64,000 nucleotides of DNA from Tenrec ecaudatus (GCF_050624435.1 NC_134537.1:125216086-125280085); one strand, 5' to 3'. Counted from the stretch's first letter, positions 22,710 to 35,303 are shown. The notes: generated from the letters alone by a model not told the origin. Translations and numbers: made by a program.

Positions 22710-22843
22710 CAGTGCTTCTCAACCTTCCTAATGCTACAACCCTTTCATACAGTTCCTCATGTGGTGGCCCCCCAACCATAAAATTATTTTTGTTGCTACT
22801 TCATAACCCAAAGGGGTCACGACCCACAGGTTGAGAATTGCTG
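22710..22843 (-). mobile_element. SPIN-type hAT MITE (copy 2)
   Basis: 134 bp with inverted ends CAGTGCTTCTCAACC and GGTTGAGAATTGCTG. The 8-bp flanks CTCTGGAT and CTCTAGAT differ at one position, the 8-bp duplication expected of hAT. It sits in the RTE reverse-transcriptase region and has an internal deletion relative to copy 3. Confidence 0.92.
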
Positions 22844-23879
22844 CTCTAGATCATAAATAAACTGGATAACGTTTAGAAGAATGGGAATTCCAGAACACTT
22901 CATTGTTCATTGAAGGTGTACAGAAGCCAAGAGATTGTTGTTCAGAAGAACAGAGAGCTACTGCTTGGTTTAAAATTAGGAACTATGTGTGTCGGCATTG
23001 TATCTTTCCCCATCCTTAGTCTGTATGCTGAGTAAATAATCCATGTAGCGGTACCACATGAAGAAGAACATGGCATCAGAGCAGAGGGCGATTCATTTAA
23101 CAACCTGCGATCTGCAGACGACACCACCGTTCTTACTAAAAGTGAAGAGGATTGAAGCTCTTACTGATGAAAGTAAAAGACTAGAACCTGTCATATGAAT
23201 TGCACCCCAACAGCAACAAACCCTTTTCACAGGAAAGGCCAATAAGCAGCATCGGGATAGATGTGTCAAGGATTTAATTTTACTTAGATCCATAATCAGC
23301 GCTCATGGAAAGAGCAGTCAAGAAATCAAATGACATTTATTGGGTAAATCGGCAGCAAAAGACCTCTTTCCATTGTTAGAAAGCAAAGATGCCATTTTGA
23401 AGACTGAGGGGCGCATGACTGAAGCCATGGTATTTTCAGTCCCCCCATGTTCAGGTGCGAGCTAGGCAATGAACAAGGTAAACTGGGGAAGACTCGACGT
23501 CTTTGAACGATAATATTGGTGAAGCACAATGAATAGACCAGGGACTGCCCGGCGAACAGACTCTGTTTGGAAAGAAATGCAATCAGGATGCCCCTCAGAA
23601 GCAAGGGCAGCAGCACGTTGTCCCCTGTCCTTTGAGAAGGACATCGTTCTTGGTAAAGTGGAGGAGCAGTGAAAAAGAGGATGGCCCTCCACTACATAGG
23701 AGATGGACTGACATCTGCTAATGGCGGCAAGCAGCATGCCCACTGTGCGGGTGATACAAGACCAGGTGCTGTGCACACTGTTGTGAAACGTCAAAACAGC
23801 ACCCAGTTGACGACACATAAAACCACAAAGTATGCCTTTTAAAATATTTTTTTTCAAATGGAAAGCAAGGAATAAAATC

Positions 23880-25343
23880 TGCTTCTATAATAAGAACCCA
23901 GTGCTTGTTTTTGACTATATAAAACTCGATCTTAGGTTGAATTCAAAATAAGATTGAATTTTCAATTGAAATTAGACAACATCTATCTTATTCTTAATGA
24001 TTGTTAAACAAGAGAAAGCTTGCTCAGACACTCGTGTGTAGGAAAGTGAATGTTGGAACAAAATGTTTATTGTCTGCCTATGAATGGCAGGTCGTTCTTC
24101 TTTCACAAAGTGCAGAGTTGGTCTAGGAACAGATCCTTCTATCTCATTTTGAATACGCTATGAGGCTGCCGTTTCCCAAATTGAGCCTCTTCTCTTGTCA
24201 AGTGCTCCAGCTGAGGACGTGATTCAGAGAACATGTCCTTCACACAGTCCTTCAGCGATGTTGAGAGAGAGAGAAAACCCTGTTCTATATTGTTCTGCAG
24301 CTGTTCCAGGGACTCAGAACTGTTGTTGATAGCTGTTTCCACTCAGGTCCAGAATGGAAGGGATATTTCAAGATTTTTCTTTTTCAACATTAAAAAAAAT
24401 TCATTTTCCTTTTACATCCAAAAACCTTGTTACTTGAAGTCAATACTTTAACTTCGGACACTTAGTCAACTAGTTTAGGTGATAAAAAAGTGTTGATAAA
24501 TATCCTAGATTCTGCTGACATTCTGTATGGTAAAGTCCTCAGACAATTCTTACTATTTTCTCAGAAGTTCTTCAAGTCTCCATTCACTTTAAGCACCCTG
24601 ATTGAGAACCGTTCCTTTGTTTGCTACCAGATTGCTCTGTGGATCAGGAGATTTATGTAACTTTGGCCAGATTTCCATAGTTAAATTTTTTTTCAAACGA
24701 ACATGATTTGGTTTAAGGCAGCTAACCATTATGTTCCTTGTACTATCTTTCCGAACATTTGATATTTCATTTCCAGGAGTCTCTTTATTTCTGAACCTCC
24801 CTAAAAACCACTGTGTTGGACATTGTCAAGAATTTTTTTGATTACAAGAAAGGTGAAATATGTTCTGAAGCCATGTGTGGAGCACCATCAGTACAGATTA
24901 TGAACACAGTTCCTCTGTGTTTCCAGATAGGAAGGTGAAAATTGTACATATATTTTACTTGTTTGTTGGGGTGGATCTTTGCCCCTGGAAAAGGTTTTCT
25001 TGAGACTCCTCGTTACTATTACATTCCACCTAGGCTCCAGTGTGACAGTTATTGGTAGACGTTGCTGACCCATTACCCTGGATAGAGGGGCTATCGTTTC
25101 CATTCATCACACAAACTCTTCAGTATCGTGTGACGTATCATCACTATGTTAAGTGATGCTGCTTGAAAGCGGAACCTTTCCAGTTTCTCCAGCTGCACCC
25201 TATCCCAGTATTTGACTCACTATAATTTTATATGCTGCCCTTATCAGTTTCTCACCAATGGTATAACTTTTCTTTTCTGAGCCATAAATTCTGCTGCTGA
25301 ATAAATTGCTTCTTGAGTCTTTCCACTAACTGTGACTCCTTTT
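23880..25343 (-). pseudogene. hAT-superfamily transposase remnant (ZBED5/Charlie-like)
   Basis: Minus-strand pieces in several frames resemble hAT transposases. They include an N-terminal GEKLIRAAYKIIVSQILG motif near 25230 (family form GExLIxPAxxxIV), a downstream VPLSSS-type segment, a catalytic-region CTDGAPHM motif near 24890, and a C-terminal piece SLKDCVKDMF near 24230. The C-terminal end at about 23900-23950 ends QKQALGS. There are many stops. A young L1 (25344) cuts off the N-terminal part. The source could be a DNA transposon or a retrocopy of a domesticated ZBED gene. Confidence 0.6.
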
Positions 25344-27060
25344 TCTTTATAAATAATTTTATGGTGGGCTCTTACAGCTCTTATAACAATCCATGTATCA
25401 ATTGTACATATGTTGCCATCATCGTTTTCACAACATTTTCTTTCTACTTGAGCCCTTGGTATCAGCTCCTCTTTTTCCCCCTCCCTCCCTCCCCTCCCAT
25501 CCTCATAACCCTTGATAAATTATAAATTTTATTATTGTTTACATATCTTACACCATCATTGGTCTCCCTTCATCCATGTTTCTGCTGTTTGTCCCCCTGG
25601 AGGTGTGTGTTATACATCGATCATTGAGATCAGTTCCCTCTTTCTCCCCCTTCCCCTCCCCCACCTTCTCCTTCCCTCATGATATTGCTACTCCCATTAT
25701 TGCTCCTGAGAGGGTTTTCTGTCCTGGATTCCGTGTGTTGAGAGCTCTTATCTGTAAGAGTGTGCATGCTCCAGTGTAGCTGGATTTGCAAGGTAGAACT
25801 GGGGTCATGATAGTGGGGGGAAGGAAGCATTAAAGAACTAGAGGAATGTTGTATGTTTTGTCAGTGCTATACTGCACCCTGGCTGGCTTGTCCCTTGCTT
25901 GTGACCCCTCTGTGAGGGGATGTCCAATTGTCTACAAATGGGCCTTGGGTCTCCACTCCCACCCTCCTCATTCACATCAGTATGATTGTTTTGGATCTTC
26001 TGATGCTGCATAGCTGATCCAGTTGATGCCTCATGATAACACAGGCTAGTGTGTTTCTTCCATGTGGGCTTTGTTGCTTCTCTGCTCAATGGCCGCTTAT
26101 TTAACTTCAAGCCTTTAAGATGTCAGATGCTATATCTTCTAATAGCTGGGAACCATCAACTTTCTTCACCATATTTGCTTGCGCACTCATTTTGACTTCA
26201 GTGATCGTGTCAGGAAGGTGAGCATCACAGAATGCCAGGTTATTTGAACAAAGTGTTCTTGCATTATGGGAGAACTTGAGAAGAGGACCAATATCTGTCT
26301 GCTACCTTGACACTTAACATATAAATATATGTACAGACTTATATTCCTATCGTTAAATTAATATATTTACATATATACATGCCTATATTTATACCTCTAT
26401 AAATGTCTTTTGCTTCCTAGTTCTTTCCTCTATTTACTTTTACTTTCTTCCTGTCCCACTATCATGTTAATCCTTCATTCAGGTCTCAACAATTCCTCTC
26501 AACTACACCCTCCCCGCCATTGATTTTAGATCTCGTTTTTCACTTGTGCCTGGGTTTGTTGGTCCCTTTTCCCCACCTCCCTCTCTTCCCTGTCCCCCAA
26601 CCATCGGTCCCATTGTTTTCTCCTTGGGATTGGTTATCTTGCCTATCTCATATAGACATGAAAAATAAAAGAAGAAAAAGAAAAAAAGGGTGGGGGCTAT
26701 AAATAGTTCCAGTTTTGTCTGCTGACCCTTATGAATGTTTTCCGATCGGGTCTGATGAGGTACCAAGACCTACCCCCTGAGTCAGGAGTCTATTTTCAGA
26801 ATTCCTTGGGGACTTTGTTGCTTTGCTCCACTTGCTGCTCTGTTGCACTCCCTTCGTGTTTTACTCCGAAGTGGTGGGGACAGACCACATAATTCCTGTA
26901 CTGTGTCTCCAGTGCTGTCCCCTGCAGTGCTGTGGGTCAGTGAGGTGACATAGTGTCTCATGGTAGAGCCGGCCCTTGGTCCTCTTTGTGCTTTGGCTGC
27001 TCTGAGCAGGAGTATCATCCTTGGGGGTTGGTGGGCCAGGATTTAGTCTGAATTCTTTTT
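25344..27060 (-). mobile_element. L1-type LINE, long 3' region, reverse orientation
   Basis: Begins after the reversed A tail with 'aataattttatggtgggctc', then the C/T-rich block, the 'ctctgtgaggggatgtccaa' and 'tgggctttgttgcttct' segments, and extends to the 'cagtgctgtcccctgcagtg' part of the 3' region. Single copy of the segment duplicated at 19143. It interrupts the hAT transposase remnant. A weak 8-bp flank match, TAACTGTG, is seen at 25327 and 27749. Confidence 0.8.
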
Positions 27061-27080
27061 TCCTAATAAAAGCTTTGCTC

Positions 27081-27724
27081 ATGAAGGAGGGGGGAGCGGG
27101 GAGGGAGGGGAAAAAAGAGGATCTGATGCAAAGGGCTTAAGTGGAGAGCAAATGCTTTGAAAATGATTAGGGCAGGGAATGTACAGATGTGCTTTGTACA
27201 ATCGATGTATGTATATGTATGGATTGTGATAAGAGTTGTATGAACCCCTAATAAAGTGTTAAAAAAAGGGGGGCACTGTTAATGGTGATAAAATCAAGAA
27301 AGCCAAATTTCCACCTGCAAAAACTTTCTTAAGTCTACATACTACATCAAAACTATTTATCCAAGATAACATTCCAGTGAATATAAGTTTAATAATTCCC
27401 TGTGTCAGAAAAGGGTTAACAGAAAGTATATGTTGGAGGGAGATCAAATAGAATAAAAACACATATCAAGGGCTTAAGTAGAAAGCAAATATTCTGAAAA
27501 TGATGGTGACAACAAATGTGCTTGACACATGGATGGATGGATGGATTGTGATAAGAATTGTATGAGCCCCCAATAAAATGATTTTTTAAAAAGCAAAAAA
27601 CACTTCCAAGAAGTAAAAGGAAGAGCTTTTGATAGTAGAGGGATAACACATTTCCCCCAAAGCTTCTGAATGTGTAAGTAAGCTATTTTCCTTTCTGCTA
27701 ATAAAATATTTGACATCCTCAAAA
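27081..27724 (+). mobile_element. L1 insertion with ~450-bp 3' transduction
   Basis: A perfect 16-bp duplication, AATAAAAGCTTTGCTC, flanks the segment at 27065-27080 and 27725-27740. Inside, an L1 3' end (27081-27262) ends in an A run at 'aataaagtgttaaaaaaa'. About 450 bp of unrelated sequence follow. This stretch includes a second, older L1 tail at 27466-27590, an AATAAA near 27703, and a final A run at 27719-27724. The layout is that of a transcript that read past its own poly(A) site. Confidence 0.88.
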
Positions 27725-27817
27725 AATAAAAGCTTTGCTCTTTTTGTGTTAACTGTGGGAAGGGACATTGAAAATCTGGGAAGGGAGAGTATGGGAACAA
27801 ACTCTCATATGTTAAGG

Positions 27818-28128
27818 CAGCGGTTCTCAGTCTGTGGGTCGCGACCTCTTTGGGGGTCACCGGAGACCATCGGAAAACACATAAATATTTCACAATATAT
27901 AATTACATATTGTTTTGTGATTAATTACTATGCTTTAGTTATATTTAATTATGTTCAATTTGTAACAATGAAAATACATCCTGCATATCAGATATTTACA
28001 TTATAGCTCATAACAGTAGCAAAATGACAGTTATGAAGTAGCAACAAAAATAATTTTATGGTTGGGGGTCACCACAATATGAGAAATTGTATTAAGGGAT
28101 CATGGCATTAGAAGTTTGAGAACCACTG
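27818..28128 (+). mobile_element. SPIN-type hAT element (copy 3, longest)
   Basis: 311 bp with ends CAGCGGTTCTCAGTCTGTGG and TTTGAGAACCACTG. The interior has 'ggtcgcgacctctttggggg' and 'taattttatggttgggggtc'. The flanking 8-mers do not match, so the duplication is lost or one end has been altered. Confidence 0.9.
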
Positions 28129-28136
28129 GGTCTCCC

Positions 28137-30572
28137 ATGGAGGGGACCTTCACATTCATAAGTAACATTGGAGTTGCAGTTCAGTCACATTCTGCTGAGT
28201 AGAAGTCATTCCCCTCAATGTCCTCCCATAATAATGCCAAATTTAAGGTGCTGTTTGCAAACACATGGTTGCTTACTATACTCTTGAAGGTCAACTGCCT
28301 AAAGGTTGTCTATCATCAAAAGCAATCAGACCCTATTGTCTGTCCCACCCTAAGTAGGGTCCACTCCCCTCTGATAAGGATCATTGATTATTCTCCTGGA
28401 GCAGAGTTCAAAGACACGTGAGGTCAAGCCAACTCATCAAACACCTGTGGTTTGTGATTAAGTTTTTTCCAACTTGTTGCCACCACTGCAGCATTTTTGG
28501 TTGTCTGACCACACAATGGAACAGGCCAACTTGGATTACCAGCCCACCTCAAACCCCCTGATAAATATCTTACATTGTTATATGTTAATGCATCATCCCG
28601 CGCTACTGTAATGAACTGACTCAAAAGGCTGTAATTAGCCTTCATTAGAAATCTTCTTATGTGTAGTTCTAGGATGCTACTTTCCTATCATGAATCTTCT
28701 CTGTAATAATTAACATATTGGATGATGATACATTTTAGGAAAAACAAATGCTAATGAATATAAAAAATGAGCCAAACCAATTGCCTTGTGGCTGTTTTTA
28801 ACTTATGGATATTTCATGTGCATAATAAATAAGCAATAAAATCAAAAGTCATTCACTTCTACCTTATTCAATTCACATTTTGCAACATTTATAAAGCAAA
28901 GCTGCCAGGGTGGATCCTTGAGCCACAAGGCATTACAATTTCTTCTTTATAATGGATTTTCCCTCCAGTTTTCTAACTGGTGTAAAGAGCCCTGGTGGTT
29001 TTTCTAATTTTTATCAGTGAGTAGCAAACAAGGAGAAATCAGAGGAAGGGAGGTAATTCCAGATGGAGAGGCTAATATCAGCCTGCCATCTTCCTCTTGG
29101 CTTATCATTTCACCATTGCTACACCCAATACACAATAGCACTTATCTATGATCACATCGTCAAGGACCCCCTTTATCGAGCATTAAACACTGAGCATGAC
29201 TCAACTAAATGAACACTGTCCATGAGTGCTCTCCCAGACCGAGCCGAAGCCCTCCAAGTAAAAATGCTAACAGGTTTTCCAGTCACCTGTGTATCATCTT
29301 TCCTGTTGCCCAGCATGCAAAGTTCACAATACTAATTTTGTTCTCATCAATCACAATTTTTTTGTGGAACCCCTAGCGACCTATTGTAGAATCTACAGGT
29401 TCCTCAGAAGCCAGGCTAAGATGTCGTACAAATATCAGTGGTTCAGTGGGAACAACTTTATTGATATGAGCAAGGAAAATTTCCTAGATGCCTTTTGATT
29501 TGAGACCCAAATGATAGTAACCATCAGTAGAGCCTGATACCACTCTTAAACTCTCCAGTCATTGTTCTGTGATAATAGGAAATATTCAAGTGGGGAGCTG
29601 AGGCAAGAAACGAATCTGAAACTGGGAAATACACAAGACTTTGTTATCTTGAATACTCTTGGCTAAGACTGAGGAAAGCCCTTCCTACTGTATTTGGTTT
29701 TTTTCAGGGCAAGTATGTGTGCACGTTGGTGATGGTGTTGTATACTAATTTCACGGTCTTATAGCAAGATAGTAGTGAAGCTAGAGGCCATGATCAGTCT
29801 GGATATGGTTTTGAGCGTATAGAGAATTGCTAATGCACTGGATGAGCAGCCTGCGTGCACTATAGGAAACAACGAAGGCAGACTTCATAGTTTGTCCTCC
29901 TAGTAAGGGCTTTCACAAGCTACTCATCAGAATGGTCATTTGTAGGTGAAAAAAGAGAATCATAAGCAAAGCTGAAACTATTGCTACATGACAGTGTGCT
30001 TAGAATACCTGCATTCATATACTGGTGTGTGATGTGTGAGATTAGTGAAGATGTTTATATTCAAGACAAACAATTACTAACCGCATTCCAAATTGGATGA
30101 TACCTGATATATTAGTGAGGATTCTTGACTTCGGTTTGGTTCATTTTCCTGTCTTCAGTGTGAGAGTGAATATTAGACAAGGTTTAATAAGCAACTATTG
30201 TTGTGATCAGAGCTATCCCTTAGAACACCTGTATGCTTGGGCTGCCTTGTTCCCCTAGACACTTTACACATCATGCCCCTCACTATAAGGCCAGGTTTGA
30301 TAATGTACAGAACGAGGCCACTCCACGTTCTTTATACTTCATCCACTTACATAAGTTAAACTTGGTCCTATAAATATTCTGCTATATTCGGGCCACAAAA
30401 ACAAGAGTGGATTTGCTCAGTCAAGGATTATGTACATGTGCATTCTTGATATTGTAAACTTAACTGTCAGGACCTTAGAAGTTGCAGCAATTTATACTCC
30501 CAACTGATGATGCTTCAGGGAATCTATTTACAGACCTTCATAAATCCAGTGTCATCAAGCTTCCTCGGTCAT
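28137..30572. other. Mostly unique intergenic sequence; no gene recognised
   Basis: 2.4 kb with very few identifiable repeats, unlike its surroundings. An isolated AfroSINE head, 'aaagagccctggtgg', lies at 28985. Short open frames at 28424-28645 (minus) and 29289-29498 (plus) match nothing I know. Confidence 0.4.
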
Positions 30573-31188
30573 TGTGTTAGGCAGGGTTCTCTAGAGAAAT
30601 GAAACCAGGATACTTCTGTACATATATACAGCGAGAAGGACTGTAACAGCTAATTAGTCCACACAGCAGTACAGAAAGCTCAGTTCAGCTCATTTCCATG
30701 GAACAGTTAATATACTGGAAGTCCTTCAACTCACTTGGGCTGCAGGGTGAAGAAAGCAGACAGCAGAGTCCTCCCTGGGGCAAGGCAAACAGAGTCTGCC
30801 CACAGGCAGCAAGCAGCAGGGTGGGTCACTAACAGTAAGTAGCTCAGGAGCTAAATGAAGCAGGCCCAGATGGGTTATCAATGCAAGACGACAGAAATCC
30901 ACCAGCCTCAAGCTCAAGCAATGTATGCACCAGCAGCTTGGTGAAGCAGGTCTGGAAGGAGCTTCAGCTCTAGCAACCGGGATCCACAGATTGACCCGGC
31001 CCACAGGTAGTGTAACTTACAGGTTGAAGCAGAGAAGTAGCTACAGCACATTCTGATCACGAGAGAGCAAGAGAGAGAGGGTGGGCCTTGCAGAGCCATT
31101 TATCTCTTTGCCCTCCACTCAAACTGCAACCTGATTAATCCCACATGTTCCTATTGGCCAGGTTGGCACAATAAACCTACCTATCACA
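30573..31188 (-). repeat. Solo ERV-L LTR
   Basis: 616 bp with ends TGTGTTAGG and CCTATCACA, flanked by a 5-bp duplication with one mismatch (GTCAT at 30568-30572, GTCGT at 31189-31193). Same family as the LTR at 6774-7312. No internal sequence, as expected after LTR-LTR recombination. Confidence 0.85.
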
Positions 31189-31193
31189 GTCGT

Positions 31194-32390
31194 TATCAAT
31201 CTGATAGCACAGAAAGTATCTCCATATAGTTTTAGTCAACATTTTCCCTATGTATTTCTTTTTGTCTATGACCTGTATTCAGTTCTTTTATGTATTTTTA
31301 AATTTTGATTGTTAATTTTTTTCTTTCCTTTTTACAGAATCTCTTTCTACATTATGTAAACTTATTTGTGATATGAGCAGGCTTCGGAGAATTTGTGGGA
31401 AATTTTCACTGTGCTTTATGTCACTGTCCCACGAACTTTTGAAGCCCCCTTGTGTGAGTTTCAATTTTTATGATTTCACAGTTTGTCTTTTGACTTTGTT
31501 TACGTTGTTTTTGCCTCCGGAATTTTTTCTACATAGATTTTTCAATATTTTCTTGTGTGACTCCTAAATTGTGAATTGTACTTTAAAAGAGCCCTCTGCA
31601 ATTCAAGATTATCCAAGAATTATCTTGTTATGCTATTTTCTGGTTTCACTTGGGTCTGTGTGTGTGTCTTTAATGACCTCAGTTTCATAAATCTCTCACT
31701 TTTATGTGCTCAAAATACCTTCATACTATGAACTTGAAATAGAAATATGTCTACTTTGTGACTTTTTTCTTTTTAGTGAATTTTACCACAAACAATATTC
31801 CCTGTTGCATTATTTATGCTATTAAACTTCCAAGCTGATGCACTCCTTGATGTTTTCTTCTGATAGAAGCGAGGACTTATGATTTTCTCTTTACAAGTTC
31901 AAAACAATGAATGTTTCCATTTTATTGACAGATTCTCCGTGGTTCCTGCACACCACACCACTGTCTGCCACAGCTCTTTGTAGTCCTTGGACTACATAGT
32001 TTGGGGGGAGGTGTTGGAAGACGATGAAATCGATTCTTGCCTGGATGCCTTGCTGCCAGTAGTCTCACAAGTCAACCCATTTTCAGTCCTTTATGTGCTT
32101 TGTAACACCCCATTCATGAGTGATGCTGGAACCACAATGCTGCCAATTTTGACACTCAACTAATGATTCTATATGATGCTGAATCCATATAACCTGAAAC
32201 CCGTGCCAGAATCCCAAGAGCCCATGCTGTCCCCCAACACCGTTCTTTCCTGGCTCCACATTCCAGGGATTCTGATGAATAAACTCAAGAACAAGAGCTT
32301 TCTTATCCACGGTGTCCATTTCAGCTTCCCCAGCTGGCTTGGACCTGGTGAAGAAAGCTGCAAACTTAAGCTCCCGATTTCTGTAAACCA
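31194..32390. other. Intergenic; unidentified 3'-flanking insert with an open frame
   Basis: 31194-32000 is AT-rich with no named feature. The minus strand at about 32083-32390 stays open for about 100 residues (AAFFTRSKPAGEAEMDTVDK, EFIHQNPWNVEPG). I do not recognise it. It joins the RTE at about 32390, so its apparent start codon belongs to the RTE and is not its own. Confidence 0.35.
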
Positions 32391-32986
32391 ATAATAACTT
32401 CATCTTTTCTCCATTTATCATGCTGTCCACTGGCCCAGAAGTGAGGATTTGGTTTTAATTACATTGAGTTGTCCACAGTGAAGGATGCAATCCTTCATCT
32501 TTCTCAGCAAGTTCAAGTCCTCCTCATTTTCAGCAAGCAGAGTTGTGTCATCCGCATATCACATAATGTTAACAAGCCTTCCTCCAATCCTGATGATTTG
32601 CTCAGCATACAGATTGAAGAAGTATGGTGAGCGGCTGCATCTCTAACACACACCTTCCCTGGTTTTAAACAATGCAGTGTCCTCTTGTTCTATTCCCACA
32701 ACTGCCTTTTGGTCCGTGTACAGGTTCCTCACGAGCACAATGGAGTGTTCTGGCCTTCTCCAGGCTATGCTCCACAGCTGAATTCCTTTGCATTCTCAAT
32801 TGAAAATAACCAAGTAAGCATCTTTCTGAAATTCTCTGCTTTGAGCCAAGATCCATCTGACATCAGCAACGATATCCCTCCTGCCATGTCCTCTCTTGAA
32901 TCCAGCTTCTAGTAGCTTCTTTTTTTTTTTTTCCATGAACAATTTCCACTTTATTTCCTTTCAGGTTTTTCTTCAGCTTTTAATCT

Positions 32987-33421
<435 letters not shown>

Positions 33422-33527
33422 TTACTTGCATGGATATCGATGATATTGTTCTATAATTTCCATATTCTGTTGAGTCACCTCTCTTTGGAATGGGCAGAAG
33501 TATAGATCTGTCTAGATAGTTGGCCAG

Positions 33528-34031
33528 CATATTAGGTTTATCTCTCTAAAGAAGCAATTCTAGTGAATCTTGTATGCATTTTTTTCTTGCATGCATTTTA
33601 TATAGAAAGAGATTTATATATAAAAATGGCCTACACAGTTGTAGAAATAAGCAAATCCAGTCCGGTTCAAGTAAGGCTTCTCCTGCCTCATGGAAGCTGA
33701 CAAACAGGAAGCAGGAGGATGAAACAGAGACAGTGGGGGCACAGGCTGGCGGATAGAGAGGCAATATGAATCAATGTTGGCCAAATGAGTCCACTGTGGG
33801 TAGTCTACTGATGGCTCCTGAGATGGCAGGCCATGCAACAGGATTTTGAGGAACCGGCTGGGAGACTCAGCTCCAGCAGAAGGCAAAGGGTCAAAGAGAA
33901 TTGGACTCTGCTTGGTCTCTCTCTTATACACAAGGCCAAACTCCCAAGGAGGTGTCATCAGGCGGTGGCCCGTTTGATAGGTTGGGCTCCACCCCACTCT
34001 TACCCAAGAGGATCTGCTTCACATAAATACA
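33528..34031 (-). repeat. LTR, reverse orientation, inside the RTE
   Basis: About 504 bp between two GCCAG pentamers (33523-33527 and 34032-34036) that could be the 5-bp duplication, since RTE sequence continues across them. The internal order ('agagatttatatataaaaat', 'caggccatgcaacaggattt', 'cccgtttgataggttgggc') resembles the LTR at 49075-49610. Confidence 0.65.
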
Positions 34032-34559
34032 GCCAGGTCTTCCAACTTTCTTTTCATAGAGTGCTTCCAGTGCTTCATTGGCTTGTTGAAATATTTCACT
34101 TGGTATTCTCTCAATTCCTGGAGCCTTGTTTTTGGCTCATGCCTTCAGGGTGGCTTAGATTTCTTCCTTTCGTATCCCTGGTTCTCATTCATATGCTAGT
34201 TCTTGAAATGGGTGAATGTAGACCAGTTCATTTTGGCACGGTGACTCCACGTATCCCTCTCATTTTCTCGCGATGCCCTGCATCATTCAATCTTTTGTAC
34301 ATAGGACCCTTCAAGACTGTAACTTGAGACCTGAATTTTTCCTTCAATTCTTTCAGCTTGAGATATGCTGAGCATGCTCTTCCTTTTTTGGCTTTTGAAC
34401 TCCATGTCTTTGCACACTTTATTAAAAGATTTTACTTTGTCTTCTCAAGCTGCCCCTTGAAGAGTTCTGTTCAGCATTGTTTATTTCATTTTCTCAGTTG
34501 TTTTAGTTACTTTACTTTCAATCTCTTCCGACATCCGTTTTGATCTTTTCCTTCGTTGT

Positions 34560-35303
34560 TGTTTGTTTGTTTTTGGAAAAGCTTCACCACTTTATTAAAG
34601 ATCCCTAATGACCCAGGTTTACTTTCCTTCTCCATTTCCTGTTCTCAGTCTTCTCCTTGACCATTCTTTTCTTTGATACCAAAGAGCTGGGTGTTGGAGG
34701 GTCATCTGGAGACTGGCAAGGGCCGTAAAGTCCTTTTCCTGAGTTGATGACCTTGGTTTTCTCCTTCTTGCAGATGTTTTGGATGGGCATTACTGGTCCG
34801 GTCAGCTGAGTAACCAGTTTGAGTTCTCAGGAGAGCTGTCTTCCTTCTGTGGTCCAAGGGCTTCTTAGGTGAGAGGATGAAGTTAGAGTGGTACTTATTC
34901 AGCCTACACAATGGCCTTCAGGGACTCAGTGGGCTTGTTCCACTTCCTCGGGCACACAGAAATCCCCATGGTCCAAGCCACCTTCTTGTGGATACCGATC
35001 AGCCTCAAGTACTCCAAGTTGAAGGTCCAGCCAGATCAGACATTGGCGTGGTGCCACATGGTGGGGCAGCCTACTGAGGCAGTGTCAGGGGCCGGATGAT
35101 TCAGACTGCCGGCTGGGCTGATGCAGCTAGCTTTGGCTTGCTGGGCCTTTGTGCCTGCAGATCTTTTGGACTAGATGACTTAACTACATGGCCATGCACT
35201 GCTGCTAGTCCTTATGGAAGTGGGGCTTCAGGATGATGCCATTCCGGCTGGGCGCCATGACTGCCTACGGCCCTCCTAGAGTGAAATGAACAGCCAAGGG
35301 GAA
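34560..35303 (-). pseudogene. RPL13: RPL13 processed pseudogene
   Basis: Intronless copy of ribosomal protein L13 mRNA on the minus strand. The start codon is at 35258, with MAPSRNG then ILKPHFHKD, followed at once by an in-frame stop (codon 18). Further identity appears as ATQLTG-like [14 protein letters not shown] and CKKEKTKVI at about 34750-34820, then frameshifts. Part of the 5' UTR (to about 35303), an AATAAA (minus) near 34590 and an interrupted A/C tail at 34556-34575 support a reverse-transcribed mRNA. It carries multiple stops and is non-functional, so it is older than the RPS26 copy. Confidence 0.9.

Larger units (their letters stand above)
20650..23822 (+). mobile_element. RTE/BovB-type LINE, degraded and interrupted
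   Basis: Endonuclease-region sequence lies at 20650-20952. RT-region sequence resumes near 21490 ('ggttccaggaattgacagaa') and runs to about 23820 ('catcagatggatcttgg', 'gggaattccagaacacttca', 'gtctgtatgctgagtaaat', 'gatttaattttacttagatc'). All frames are broken. It is interrupted in order by an LTR (20953), an L1 (21572) and a SPIN (22710), so all three are younger. Confidence 0.85.

Noticed and set aside
33833-34327. 164-codon plus-strand frame
   Set aside because: Spans an LTR and RTE sequence in antisense, with no domain.
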